A DNA stretch of 64,000 nt from an uncultured Anaerotruncus sp. (GCA_900539775.1 UQDL01000001.1:124001-188000); one strand, 5' to 3'. Shown: positions 9,022 through 18,385, counted from the first letter of the stretch. The notes: generated by a model from the letters alone, not told the origin. Made by a program: numbers and translations.

Positions 9022-9453
9022 TTATTTTTCGGAATTGCCGAGCATTTCCTCCATGGTATGCCAACCGAGCACGGCACATTTAACACGGGCGGGCATATGC
9101 GAAACATCCTGCAAAGCACCCGCTTCTTCCAACTGCTGCAATTCGCTTTCTGTTACGCCGCTTTTAATCATTTTAAGAAAAAGATTTGCAAGATGCAGAG
9201 CATCCTCTTTTTTTCTGCCGATAACAAGATCAAGCATAATATCTGCCGACGCCTGTGAAATTGCGCAACCGTCTCCAACGAAAGCACCGTCCTCTATAAC
9301 ACCGTTTTCAACCCTAAGCTTTAAAAAGATATCATCTCCGCAGCTTGGATTAACACCCTCAAGCACCAAATTTGCATCGGGCAAATCGTGCTTGTGATAA
9401 GGGTTCAGATTATGCTCGGTTAAAATTTCATTATAAAAGCTTCTATTCTCCAT
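9022..9453 (-). CDS. sufU: Fe-S cluster assembly sulfur-transfer protein SufU
   Basis: SufU accepts sulfur from SufS and passes it to the SufBCD scaffold. The 143-residue protein has the three conserved cysteine sites: NPSCGD near residue 37, DGCAIS near 62 and RVKCAVLGW near 124. In characterised SufU proteins these, with an Asp, bind the zinc that takes part in the transfer. It is the last gene of the suf operon, and its start overlaps the end of sufS by 11 nt, which suggests coupled translation and matched amounts. Confidence 0.95.
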   Translation of the reverse strand: MENRSFYNEILTEHNLNPYHKHDLPDANLVLEGVNPSCGDDIFLKLRVENGVIEDGAFVGDGCAISQASADIMLDLVIGRKKEDALHLANLFLKMIKSGVTESELQQLEEAGALQDVSHMPARVKCAVLGWHTMEEMLGNSEK

Positions 9454-10669
9454 AGCCCATTTTCCTCCTCAATTCCGAAACGGATTTCACGAAGCGGCGC
9501 ACTTCCTCCTCTGTGTTATAAAAGAAAAAGCTTGCTCTTGCCGTGGACGGCGTGCCGAGATATTTCATAAGCGGCTGAGCGCAATGATGCCCTGCACGAA
9601 TTGCAATTCCGTCTGCATCAAGAATTGCGCTTATATCGTGAGGATGAACTCCGTTTACCGTAAATGTTATTATGCCGCAATGCTGCGAAGAATTTTCAGA
9701 GCCTATAATATTAACATCGCCGATCTTTTTAAGCCCCGAAATTGCAATTTCCGAAAGGTGATTTTCCCATTGCGATATATTATCAAAGCCTACTGCTTCA
9801 ATATAATCAATCGCCGCAGCAAGGCCGCAGGCACCGCCCGCATTAACCGTGCCGGCTTCAAATTTATGCGGCAGCTCGGCATAAGTGGCGCCCTCTGTTG
9901 TTACATATTCAATCATTTCACCGCCGGACAAAAACGGAGGCATTTTTTCAAGCAGCTCCGTTTTGCCGTAAAGCACACCTATTCCCATAGGAGCCATAAG
10001 CTTATGCCCCGAAAACGCCAGAAAATCAACATTCAAGTCTGCAACATCTATTTTTATGTGGGGTGCGCTTTGGGCTGCATCCACAAGCATAACAGCACCG
10101 TGCTTATGAGCAAGTGCCGCTATTTTTTTTATGGGATTTTCCCTGCCGAACACATTTGATATTTGCGCCATTGCAACAAGCGCCGTTTTATCCGTTATTG
10201 CGGCTTCGAGAGCAGAATCGGAATACCCTCCCTGCTCATCACATTCAAGATATTTGAGCGTTGCGCCCGTTTGCCTTGCCACCATTTGCCAGGGCAGCAT
10301 ATTGCTGTGATGCTCTGCTATTGAAACAACGATTTCCGTGCCCGGCTTAATAAAATTAAGCCCATAGCTGTAAGCAACAAGGTTTATGCTTTCCGTGGCA
10401 TTTCGTGTGAAAACGATATTTGCGGCAGACGGGGCATTAAGAAATTTACGCACCGTTTCACGAGCGCTTTCATAAGCCTCGGTGGCGTTTACGCCAAGCT
10501 TATAAAGGCCTCTCAAAGGATTTGCGTTTTTTGTTTCATAAAAATCATTAACAGCCTCCAAAACCTGCACGGGCCTTTGGGCTGTGGCGGCATTATCAAG
10601 ATAGGCTACATTGTTTTGAGAAAATATAGGAAAATCCTCTCTGTATTTCAAAACCTGTTCTTCAATCAT
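9443..10669 (-). CDS. sufS: Cysteine desulfurase SufS (class II)
   Basis: SufS takes sulfur from cysteine using PLP and forms a persulfide for SufU. The 408-residue protein has the class V aminotransferase fold, with the PLP lysine in SGHKLMAPMGIG near residue 225, AEHHSNMLPW near 120 and the catalytic cysteine in RAGHHCAQPLM near 365. The short loop at that cysteine is typical of the type II enzymes that need SufU or SufE. It overlaps sufD by 4 nt. Confidence 0.96.
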   Translation of the reverse strand: MIEEQVLKYREDFPIFSQNNVAYLDNAATAQRPVQVLEAVNDFYETKNANPLRGLYKLGVNATEAYESARETVRKFLNAPSAANIVFTRNATESINLVAYSYGLNFIKPGTEIVVSIAEHHSNMLPWQMVARQTGATLKYLECDEQGGYSDSALEAAITDKTALVAMAQISNVFGRENPIKKIAALAHKHGAVMLVDAAQSAPHIKIDVADLNVDFLAFSGHKLMAPMGIGVLYGKTELLEKMPPFLSGGEMIEYVTTEGATYAELPHKFEAGTVNAGGACGLAAAIDYIEAVGFDNISQWENHLSEIAISGLKKIGDVNIIGSENSSQHCGIITFTVNGVHPHDISAILDADGIAIRAGHHCAQPLMKYLGTPSTARASFFFYNTEEEVRRFVKSVSELRRKMGYGE

Positions 10670-11712
10670 TCTGCCGCCTCCAAATATTCTTCAAGTAATT
10701 TTTGTGCTTCGTCATCACCTGTTTTTGCGCAAAGTGCATCAAGCCTTGCTTTTGCCATAAGCTTTTCTGCCTGCGTTGCATCTATTCCCCTTGAAGCAAG
10801 GTAAAACAGCAATGCCTCATCAAGCCTGCCTATACTTGCACCGTGGTTGCCCTGCACATCCTCTTCGGCACACAAAATAAGCGGTATTGTTTTATTCACA
10901 ACATCATCGCCAAGAAGAAGCACATCTTCTTTTTCATCGCCCTTTGAGCCGGCGGAGCCGTTTTTGAAATCAATTGTGCCCCTAAAAAGCTTTTCCGAGG
11001 AATCAGCAAGTACGCCGCTTACATTCATTATGCTGCGAGTGCTTTTTCCCGTGTGAACGGCATTGTAATTCATATCAAAACGCTGATTTTCCTTGCCGAA
11101 ATAACCCACATCGGCCGTAAAACTGCTTTCTTTGCCCGCAAGACGCACTTCACAGCCGGAATAAGTTTTTTCCGCTCCCAAAAAAAGCTGAACAACAGAT
11201 AACTCTGCACCGTCTTCACACTTGGCTGCGATATCATTAAAAACAGTGCATGCTTTTCCGAGCAGCTGAAGCTGAACAAGTTTTACCTTTGCGCCCTTTT
11301 CTGCGGAGACCTCGGTTTGCACAGCCAAGTCGGCGGCACAATCCGAAGCTGACACATAATTCATAAAAACAACCAAATCAGCGCCTGCCTTGGCTTTGAT
11401 TGCGACTCTGCGGCAAGCATTTCCACCCTTTAAATCAAAGCTGAGCCTTGCCTGCGCACTTTCGTTTTCGGCTGCGAAAGCAGACACAATGCCGCAATTT
11501 TGAGCAGACAAAGCCTTTGAAAACCCGCTTCCCATACCTGAAGGATAATTATTCCATTCTGCGCAATCATCGTTTTCGAATGCTGCACCTGAAATTGAAA
11601 CGGCGGCAGGCTCAAATTCTGCCGGAAATTCCGCCTGCGAATTATTCATATGCAGCCAATTCCACGTTGGCGCCGGCAAAGGATTTACGCCGATTATATT
11701 TTTATCATTCAT
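10666..11712 (-). CDS. sufD: Fe-S cluster assembly protein SufD
   Basis: SufD pairs with SufB and SufC in the SufBC(2)D scaffold. The 348-residue protein is a beta-helix protein with the family C-terminal region NHGASIGRLDEALLFYLASRGID near residue 280-300. It is shorter than many SufD proteins. I chose the ATG at 11712 because AGGGGGG lies 7 nt before it; a TTG 6 nt upstream sits too close to that site. The SufD N-terminus is poorly conserved, so the family call rests mainly on the C-terminal half and the gene order. Confidence 0.9.
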   Translation of the reverse strand: MNDKNIIGVNPLPAPTWNWLHMNNSQAEFPAEFEPAAVSISGAAFENDDCAEWNNYPSGMGSGFSKALSAQNCGIVSAFAAENESAQARLSFDLKGGNACRRVAIKAKAGADLVVFMNYVSASDCAADLAVQTEVSAEKGAKVKLVQLQLLGKACTVFNDIAAKCEDGAELSVVQLFLGAEKTYSGCEVRLAGKESSFTADVGYFGKENQRFDMNYNAVHTGKSTRSIMNVSGVLADSSEKLFRGTIDFKNGSAGSKGDEKEDVLLLGDDVVNKTIPLILCAEEDVQGNHGASIGRLDEALLFYLASRGIDATQAEKLMAKARLDALCAKTGDDEAQKLLEEYLEAAE

Positions 11713-11725
11713 TGCCAAGCCCCCC

Positions 11726-13132
11726 TTAACCTATGCTGCCTTTCATTTCAAGGCGAATAAGATTATTCATTTCAACCGCATATTCAAGCGGCAATTCCTT
11801 TGAAACATCATCCGCAAAGCCGCTTACTATCATTGCCCTTGCATCTTCCTCGCTTATTCCGCGAGACATAAGATAAAACACAGCCTCATCACTTATTCTG
11901 CCGATTTTGGCCTCATGGCCCACATCGGCATTTTTTGTGCGAATATCCATTGCAGGAACTGTATCCGACCTTGAAACATCATCAAGCATAAGCGATTGGC
12001 ACGAAACAGACGATTTACTGTTTTCCGCCTCTTTATTTACAACAACGCTGCTGCGAAATGTGCTTATACCGCCATCCTTTGAAATTGAGCGTGTATTCAT
12101 ATACGATGAAGTTTCGGGTGCGCAGTGAACAACTTTTGCACCCGTGTCTAAATTTTGACCCTTGCCGGCAAAGGTGATGCCGGTGAATTCCATTTTTGCC
12201 CCTTTGCCCTTTAAAATGCTCATTGGATAAAGATATGAAACATGAGAGCCGAACGAGCCGGAAACCCACTCGATTGTGCCGCCCTCTTCCACAAGAGCAC
12301 GCTTTGTGTTTAGGTTATACATATTTTTAGACCAATTTTCAATTGTTGAATACCGCAGCTTGGCATTTTTGCCAACGAATAATTCAACACATCCGGCATG
12401 CAAGTTTGCAATGTTATACTTAGGCGCCGAGCAGCCCTCAATAAAATGAAGATATGCACCCTCATCCACAATAATCAAAGTGTGCTCAAACTGGCCCGCA
12501 CCGGGCGCATTAAGCCTAAAATACGATTGCAAAGGAATTGTGACCGAAACACCGGGCGGAACATAAACAAAAGAGCCGCCGCTCCATACCGCACCGTGGA
12601 GCGCCGCAAATTTATGATCATGCGGAGTTACAAGCTTCATAAAATGCTTGCGCACCATTTCTGCATAAGGACCTTTGAGAGCGCTTTCCATATCCGTATA
12701 AACAACACCCTGCTCTGCAACCTCGCTGCGCACATTGTGATAAACAAGCTCCGAATCATATTGTGCGCCGACACCGGCAAGCGATTTTCGCTCTGCCTGC
12801 GGAATACCAAGGCGCTCAAATGTGTTTTTTATATCCTGAGGCACATCAGACCATTTGGCGCTCATTTTGGTGTTTGGCCTAACATAGGTTACAATATGAT
12901 TCATATCCAGCCCGTCTATTGAAGGGCCCCAATCCGGAATCTGCATTTCATTATATATTTGAAGTGCCTGAAGCCTGAAAAGCTGCATCCACTGGGGATC
13001 ATTTTTTTCCTGCGATATTTTTTGCACTATTTCCGGGGTTAAGCCCTCATTTATTCTGTATGAATCTTTTTCTTCGTCTTTTATATCATAAACGCTTCGG
13101 TCTATATCCGAAACGTTAACTTTCTTTGCCAA
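11726..13132 (-). CDS. sufB: Fe-S cluster assembly protein SufB
   Basis: SufB is the scaffold subunit on which clusters are built. The 468-residue protein shows the family segments GAVWSGGSFVYVPPGV near residue 182, HFIEGCSAP near 233 and CAPETSSYMNTRSISKDGG near 340, and the C-terminal GHEAKIGRISDEAVFYLMSRG. The start codon is TTG at 13132, placed 5-6 nt after AGGAGGG. The gene sits 32 nt after sufC and 13 nt before sufD. Confidence 0.96.
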   Translation of the reverse strand: MAKKVNVSDIDRSVYDIKDEEKDSYRINEGLTPEIVQKISQEKNDPQWMQLFRLQALQIYNEMQIPDWGPSIDGLDMNHIVTYVRPNTKMSAKWSDVPQDIKNTFERLGIPQAERKSLAGVGAQYDSELVYHNVRSEVAEQGVVYTDMESALKGPYAEMVRKHFMKLVTPHDHKFAALHGAVWSGGSFVYVPPGVSVTIPLQSYFRLNAPGAGQFEHTLIIVDEGAYLHFIEGCSAPKYNIANLHAGCVELFVGKNAKLRYSTIENWSKNMYNLNTKRALVEEGGTIEWVSGSFGSHVSYLYPMSILKGKGAKMEFTGITFAGKGQNLDTGAKVVHCAPETSSYMNTRSISKDGGISTFRSSVVVNKEAENSKSSVSCQSLMLDDVSRSDTVPAMDIRTKNADVGHEAKIGRISDEAVFYLMSRGISEEDARAMIVSGFADDVSKELPLEYAVEMNNLIRLEMKGSIG

Positions 13133-13164
13133 ATTTATCCCTCCTTTGAAAGCGCATTGCAGCT

Positions 13165-13917
13165 TTAATCGGCAGCGCTTTCAAAAGCTTCAAAGCCGTT
13201 TTTGTTTATTTCCTCAACAAGCGAGCCATCGCCTGTTTTAACTATTTTTCCGCCTACAAGCACATGAGTGTAATCCACCTTGAGAGACTCTAAAATTCTG
13301 GTGCTGTGAGTTATAATAATCAAGCCGCCGTTTTTGCTTTTTTGATATTCCCTAACGCCTTGCGAAACGGTGCGCACCGCATCAACATCAAGGCCCGAAT
13401 CTGTTTCATCCAATATTGCAAGAGCGGGATGAAGCATCAGCATTTGCAAAATTTCCGCTTTTTTCTTTTCGCCGCCCGAAAAGCCGACATTTAAATCTCT
13501 GTTGCCGTAAGACGGATCCATTTGCAGCAGCCCGGCAGCGGATTCAAACTGCTTGTTAAATTCCCAAAGCGGCACTCTTTTGCCGCCTCTTTGCTGCAAG
13601 GTGCTGCGTATAAAGCCCTTCAGGGTTATTCCCGGCACTTCAAGCGGATTTTGAAAAGAAAGAAAAATGCCCTGCTTTGCACGCTCATCGGCAGGCTGCG
13701 AATTTATTTCCTTGCCGCCGAACAAAATGCTGCCGCTTGTGATTTTATAAAGCGGATTGCCCATAAGCGCAAAGCCAAGAGTTGATTTTCCCGCTCCGTT
13801 AGGCCCCATAAGCACATGAGTTTCGCCCTTATTAACCTTTAAATCTATACCGTGAAGGATTTCCTTATCGCCAACGGAAACCCGCAAATTTTGAACATTA
13901 AGTAAATTTTCAGCCAT
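13165..13917 (-). CDS. sufC: Fe-S cluster assembly ATPase SufC
   Basis: SufC is the ABC-type ATPase of the SUF scaffold. The 250-residue protein has Walker A GPNGAGKST near residue 38, a signature region GFSGGEKKKAEILQM near 145 and Walker B LAILDETDSGLD near 165. The lysine-rich signature helix is typical of SufC. It is the first gene of the operon and lies behind the promoter and dyad near 14015. Confidence 0.97.
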   Translation of the reverse strand: MAENLLNVQNLRVSVGDKEILHGIDLKVNKGETHVLMGPNGAGKSTLGFALMGNPLYKITSGSILFGGKEINSQPADERAKQGIFLSFQNPLEVPGITLKGFIRSTLQQRGGKRVPLWEFNKQFESAAGLLQMDPSYGNRDLNVGFSGGEKKKAEILQMLMLHPALAILDETDSGLDVDAVRTVSQGVREYQKSKNGGLIIITHSTRILESLKVDYTHVLVGGKIVKTGDGSLVEEINKNGFEAFESAAD

Positions 13918-13999
13918 TCTTCAGCCATCCTTTCTGCTCTTTGCAGCTTGCGGCAAGGCAAGCGGCAATCAACTGAGCAATGCTTTTTTTGCACAACTA

Positions 14000-14015
14000 A
14001 ATAATAATCATTATT
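14000..14015. promoter_or_regulatory. Fur/PerR-like dyad at the suf promoter
   Basis: AATAATAATCATTATT is a 16-bp dyad with one mismatched pair and sits over the -10 box of the suf promoter. Its base pattern resembles Fur/PerR-family boxes, so iron- or peroxide-dependent repression is likely. The exact regulator is inference. Confidence 0.55.
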
Positions 14016-14029
14016 TCCTACTTTGTCAA
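14001..14029 (-). promoter_or_regulatory. suf operon promoter
   Basis: On the minus strand TTGACA is followed after 17 nt by TATTAT, about 85 nt upstream of sufC. The leader between promoter and sufC has no obvious structure that I can name. Confidence 0.8.
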
Positions 14030-14154
14030 TAGGAATTGTAATAATAGTTTGCCCAAATTATTTGCCACATCCGTGAAACGGCACTTTTTAAAGAGAAACA
14101 TTATTATTTTTAAGCATAAATCATTTGCAAAAATATATATTTTGCTTTTTTGCG

Positions 14155-14184
14155 CAAAAAAAGGCACAGAGCAAGCTCTGTGCC
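14155..14184 (-). terminator. Terminator after the MATE gene
   Basis: A 10-bp perfect hairpin (GGCACAGAGC with GCTCTGTGCC) is followed on the minus strand by a run of seven or more T residues. Confidence 0.9.
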
Positions 14185-14201
14185 GAATCAGCCGATATTT
14201 T

Positions 14202-15533
14202 TCAGTTTTTAAGATTTTGCTTTTGCCGCTGTTTTTTATAAAATGCAACGAACACGATTACGCCAAAAACAGAGCAGATAAATTCGGAAACGGGGAAAGA
14301 GCACCAAACACCTGCCATTCCGAAAGCGGCGGACAGTGCAAAGGCAATAGGCACAATAACCGCAACACCCCTTAAAACAGAAAGCACATGCGCCGGGCGC
14401 GGATTTTCAACAGAGGTTAAAAACACCGTAAGCACCACATTAAATCCCAAAAACGGAGCCGCCGTATAATAAAGCCGCAAGCCCTGAACCGCAATTTGCT
14501 GAAGGGTGGCATTATTATCGCTGTTAAAAACAGATGTTATCGGATTTGCAAAAATTGCAAGCAAAGGATACATAACAGCCGAGCCGAGCACCGCCGTTAC
14601 GCAAGCATATTTAAAGAATTTGCAGGCAGCTTTAAAGTTTCCTTCGCCGTGAGCACGGCTTGAAAGCGGCTGCATTCCCTGCGCCACACCGGTGTAAACA
14701 GACGAAACAACAAGCGACATATTGGAAACAACACCGTAAGCGGCAACACCGATGTTGCCTGCAAGGCGCAGAATGATCATATTAAACACAAGAATAACCA
14801 CACCCACGGAAAGCTCCGTTACAAGCGACGGAATACCGAGTGCCGAGATATTGCCTATGATTTTGAGGCTTGGAGCAATTTTGCGAAAATGGAAACCGTT
14901 TTTATGCTTAAATTTGTGAGCGGATAAAATAAGCATGCTGATGCACGGAGAAAATCCCGTTGCAAGCACGGCGCCGAAAATTCCGAGTGCAAGAGGATAA
15001 ACAAAAATATAATCCATCACTATATTTGAAAGGCTGCCTACCGTCATGGCGGCAGTGGAAAGGCCGGGTGCGCCGTCGTTTCTGACAAAAGCGATAGCAA
15101 TGTTATTAAATATAAAACCCGGTGAAAACAGCATAATAACCTTTAAATAAATTGCCGTGCTTTCAAGTACCTCGCTGTTTGCCCCAAGTGCAGACGCAAT
15201 TTGCGTTGAAAAAAGCGCACCGCAAAGCATATAAATCAAAGAAAAAAGTGCCGCCGCATAAGCCGTGTTTGTGAATGCGGCATCCATGCCGCAAGCATCG
15301 CCGCGGCTTTTGCAAACATTATATTTGGTTGCACCGCCCATAGCAAGCATAAGCCCTGTGCCGTTTACAAGATTAAAAGCAGGCAGGGCAAGATTAAGCG
15401 CCGTAAGCCCGTTTGGGCCAACGCCGTTTGCAATAAAAAAGGTGTCTGCCAAAATATAAACAGACATTCCTATCATACCAACTATATTCAGAGATGTATA
15501 TTTTGCAAAAACAGCAAGACTTTTGTTTTTCAT
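14202..15533 (-). CDS. MATE family efflux transporter
   Basis: This 443-residue protein has about twelve hydrophobic segments in two repeated halves, as in MATE cation/drug antiporters (NorM/DinF/MepA type). The N-terminal part has the family-like run DTFFIANGVGPNGLTALNLALP near residue 30, and the second half has RAHGEGNFK near 285. I chose the ATG at 15533 because AAGAGGC lies 6 nt before it; a longer frame runs into the leader. A promoter about 110 nt upstream leaves a leader with a CGCC-TTTT-GGCG hairpin. The substrate cannot be read from the sequence. Confidence 0.88.
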   Translation of the reverse strand: MKNKSLAVFAKYTSLNIVGMIGMSVYILADTFFIANGVGPNGLTALNLALPAFNLVNGTGLMLAMGGATKYNVCKSRGDACGMDAAFTNTAYAAALFSLIYMLCGALFSTQIASALGANSEVLESTAIYLKVIMLFSPGFIFNNIAIAFVRNDGAPGLSTAAMTVGSLSNIVMDYIFVYPLALGIFGAVLATGFSPCISMLILSAHKFKHKNGFHFRKIAPSLKIIGNISALGIPSLVTELSVGVVILVFNMIILRLAGNIGVAAYGVVSNMSLVVSSVYTGVAQGMQPLSSRAHGEGNFKAACKFFKYACVTAVLGSAVMYPLLAIFANPITSVFNSDNNATLQQIAVQGLRLYYTAAPFLGFNVVLTVFLTSVENPRPAHVLSVLRGVAVIVPIAFALSAAFGMAGVWCSFPVSEFICSVFGVIVFVAFYKKQRQKQNLKN

Positions 15534-15643
15534 TTTACAGCCTCTTAATAAAAGATTGACCGTATTCTGCATCTTTTTAAGAATCGGGTGCAAAACACGG
15601 CTGAAAAACCGCCAAAAGGCGATATTATTTGTTTGACGGGCAT

Positions 15644-15672
15644 ATTATCACACAGTGCCGCAAAAAAGTCAA
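15644..15672 (-). promoter_or_regulatory. Promoter of the MATE gene
   Basis: On the minus strand TTGACT is followed after 17 nt by GATAAT. Confidence 0.65.
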
Positions 15673-15789
15673 CACGAAAGAAAAGATTTAACCGGCATTT
15701 TGCAAAAGCAAAACATACTTTTCATAATTGCAAAAAGCAGATTTTTGCACCGTCCTCTTTTTGCAAAGCCCAAAAGCAAGCGGCAAGGC

Positions 15790-15829
15790 AAAAAAAGCCG
15801 CTCCTGCCGACCGGCAAGAGCGGTTTGAA
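15790..15829 (-). terminator. Terminator after the second GtrA-like gene
   Basis: The minus strand reads ACCGCTC, a short bulge, GCCGG/CGGC and GAGCGGC, followed by a run of T residues, 14 nt after the stop codon. Confidence 0.8.
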
Positions 15830-15842
15830 AAGCCGATATAAA

Positions 15843-16496
15843 TTATTCTGCCACTGCTGCTTCGGCGGGAGCTGCATCTTCGCCGTCTTTTTTCTTTTCC
15901 TTGAGGAGAACAAATTTTTCCATTGGGAACAGAACAACCATTTGCACAAAGCCTGCTGCCATTGAAGCAATAAGGCGGGCAACGGATTCGTTTGTTACGA
16001 TATTAAGGAACCAATTTGTGGGCTCTACCTTTAAGAGAGCACCTACGATTGCGCCCTGCATCCAAGTTGAGAACAGGATAAGCGCAAGAAGAAGCACAAT
16101 ATAAGCTGCGAAATTATACCACGGTGCATCAGATTTGAATGTGGTTTTCTTATTCTGATAGAAACCATAGATGTTTGCAATAAGATTTGAAAGCAAGAAC
16201 GGAAGCACATAGCCCCATGTTACTACGCCGTCAATAACGTATTTATGAGCCTCTGCAGAGCCTGTTGTGAACATTGTGGGGGTGAAAATACCTCTTAAAA
16301 ATTCCGGAAGCAATGTTTGAATTTGATCACAAACAAGCGGAAGCAATGCTGCAAGCGCAAGCTGGATAATCGTTACAAGGCCTGAAACAACAAGGAATTT
16401 TACGATTTGCCACAGTGTTTTGAAAAACGAGCCCTTACCCTCGGCCTTATCATCAATGCCGCCGAGGCTGAATTTTTTCTTTTCTTTTTCTGCCAT
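15843..16496 (-). CDS. GtrA-like membrane protein with N- and C-terminal extensions
   Basis: The 217-residue protein shares the layout of the GtrA-like protein at 8304: a helix near residues 30-55, NLIANIYGFYQNKKTTFKSDA between helices, and two further helices. It has a Lys-rich N-terminal tail and an acidic, Ala-rich C-terminal tail. A 40-residue insert between helices one and two sets it apart. The role is unknown; GtrA proteins are linked to lipid-linked sugar transfer. AAAGGAG precedes the start, and the gene has its own promoter and terminator. Confidence 0.7.
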   Translation of the reverse strand: MAEKEKKKFSLGGIDDKAEGKGSFFKTLWQIVKFLVVSGLVTIIQLALAALLPLVCDQIQTLLPEFLRGIFTPTMFTTGSAEAHKYVIDGVVTWGYVLPFLLSNLIANIYGFYQNKKTTFKSDAPWYNFAAYIVLLLALILFSTWMQGAIVGALLKVEPTNWFLNIVTNESVARLIASMAAGFVQMVVLFPMEKFVLLKEKKKDGEDAAPAEAAVAE

Positions 16497-16573
16497 AAGA
16501 TTTGCTCCTTTAATGCAAATTGCGAAGCGGCAATAAATCCGAACACTGCCGCCTCAAAATAATTATCTATTAA

Positions 16574-16602
16574 AGTATATCAAATACATTCTTAATATGC
16601 AA
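16574..16602 (-). promoter_or_regulatory. Promoter of the second GtrA-like gene
   Basis: On the minus strand TTGCAT is followed after 17 nt by TATACT, in a very AT-rich stretch. Confidence 0.6.
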
Positions 16603-16682
16603 GAATATTTTAACAATATATTAAAATATTTAACATAGTTTTAAGCTGCCACACAGCCGTGTTTTGCATATTTTTTGTGCAA

Positions 16683-18356
16683 TCAGCACAAAAGGCCAAG
16701 TGCTGCATTGCCGGAAACGGCATGCACAATTGCAATAATTGCCCAAACAACAAGCGCAATTACGCCTGCAACAATTGCAAGCAACAAAATAACGCACAAA
16801 ATCAATATGAGCAAAACGAGCGGACCTTTTTTGCTCTTTTTAACGGGATCTTCAAAACGTTTATAAAAATCCTTAGGCTCTGCCGATTGTGCTTCTCCCT
16901 CATTAAGCGGATAAAGCTTAAGGGTTGCTTTTTCATCGCAAATGCCGTTATTCCAAAGCAACGGCTCCACAAGCGCCCTTGCCGTTGTGGCGCCCTTGAG
17001 AACTTTGCCGAGCTTAAAGCCTATAGTGTTTAAAAAGCTGTCTATAACATTAAGGAAGCCGCAGGTTATTTTATACTCTCTTGTTTCCGGACCGTAAGGC
17101 GAATCGCCGCAATAAAGATTTTGCACCAATTCAAGAATGAAATCCACAACCTTATTATTTGCGATATCCGCAATATCGCTTTTTTTAAGGCCGCTTTCTT
17201 TTTTGCAAAGCCGCCAAACTTTTTTAATGGTGAGCTTATTGAGCCATTTTCCTATGGGTTTAATGAGCCACGCAAGCTTTTTAACCTTTTCACCCGGTAT
17301 TGAAAAAGCGGGAGTGAGCTCTGCAAGGCGATTTATATCATTGCCCATTGCCCAAATAACCTCGCCTATCATACCGAAGAAAAAGCCCTTCATATATTCA
17401 TCAAACGGCTTTCCGCCGGTGTCAAGCCCGGGCACTTCTTTGATTACCTGAGTATCCACCCTGATTTCGGCGGCACGGGGATCAAGCGTTACCGTGCGCA
17501 TAACCGGAGGGCAGCCTATTAAAGAGCCGCATGAAACATCATAAAAAACATTGCCTTTTTTTGAAACGGTGTAAGAAATATCGTGAATATGAGTGTGGCC
17601 GGAAAGCATGCAAGAAATTCCGTTATCCGCAAAAATCTCTCTTGTTTCCTCACAGCCTCGCTGCATATCGCCTTTGCCGATTATTGCATAAAACGGGCTT
17701 GGCGCAATCATTGGGTGATGAGTCATTGCAATAACAAATTGATCATTTTTGCGTGCATCCTCAAGTTGCTCCAAAATCCATTTTTTACATTCTTCGCTGT
17801 AGCCGGAGCCGGGAGCATCCGGATTTCCGTTTTTATCATCATTCAGCGCAAAAAGCCTGTAGCCCGGTGCAAGCTGCACAACATAGCAAAGCGAAGGCTC
17901 ATAAGACGCAATCGCCTCATTCGGGCCGAATTCATAATACATATCCCACAAATCATGAATATTTTCAACAGCGGGAACTGTTACGGTTTCATCGCCGTTA
18001 TATCCTTCTGCCTTGCCGTCCTCTTTAAAATCGTGGGTGGATGTGATTACATAAACTCTTTTGCCGCGCTTTTTTAAATCACGCAAAAGTTCTATCATTT
18101 CTTTGTGGGATTCTATTTCGCCGTCTTTAGTGGTGTCGCCCGAAAGAACAACAATATCCGTGGAATTATCCTCGCAAAGCATATCGAAGCCTTTTTTGAT
18201 TACAAGATCCGTATCCTTAATAACCTTTTGGCTTTTTGATTCCGCCTTATCGTATGCGGCGCCGTGATCGCCGCCTTTTCTTGAATAATAATGAGTGTCC
18301 GTTATAAACTGAATTTTAAGCGGCTCATTATTGCTGCCCCAAATTTTGCCTGCCAT
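16683..18356 (-). CDS. Membrane-anchored calcineurin-like metallophosphoesterase
   Basis: The 557-residue protein has a metallophosphoesterase domain in its first 300 residues, with metal-binding motifs FITDTHYY near residue 17, VVLSGDTTKDGE near 70, TSTHDF near 105 (in place of the usual GNHD), MTHHPM near 212 and LSGHTHIHD near 255. A less conserved helical region follows, then one long hydrophobic helix (about residues 508-545) that should anchor the protein by its C-terminus. There is no signal peptide, so the catalytic domain is probably cytoplasmic, although the C-terminal anchor leaves this open. The substrate is unknown. It lies 29 nt after the glycosidase gene and probably shares its transcript. 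Confidence 0.8.
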   Translation of the reverse strand: MAGKIWGSNNEPLKIQFITDTHYYSRKGGDHGAAYDKAESKSQKVIKDTDLVIKKGFDMLCEDNSTDIVVLSGDTTKDGEIESHKEMIELLRDLKKRGKRVYVITSTHDFKEDGKAEGYNGDETVTVPAVENIHDLWDMYYEFGPNEAIASYEPSLCYVVQLAPGYRLFALNDDKNGNPDAPGSGYSEECKKWILEQLEDARKNDQFVIAMTHHPMIAPSPFYAIIGKGDMQRGCEETREIFADNGISCMLSGHTHIHDISYTVSKKGNVFYDVSCGSLIGCPPVMRTVTLDPRAAEIRVDTQVIKEVPGLDTGGKPFDEYMKGFFFGMIGEVIWAMGNDINRLAELTPAFSIPGEKVKKLAWLIKPIGKWLNKLTIKKVWRLCKKESGLKKSDIADIANNKVVDFILELVQNLYCGDSPYGPETREYKITCGFLNVIDSFLNTIGFKLGKVLKGATTARALVEPLLWNNGICDEKATLKLYPLNEGEAQSAEPKDFYKRFEDPVKKSKKGPLVLLILILCVILLLAIVAGVIALVVWAIIAIVHAVSGNAALGLLC

Positions 18357-18385
18357 AAATTTTCACGCTGCCTTTCCAAAAGCGA

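Larger units (their letters stand above)
15534..15842. other. Intergenic region with MATE leader and GtrA terminator
   Basis: No gene is seen here. The right-to-left order is the terminator of the second GtrA-like gene, an AT-rich spacer, the MATE promoter and a leader of roughly 105 nt. The leader holds one small perfect hairpin, but I cannot match it to a known riboswitch. Confidence 0.5.
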
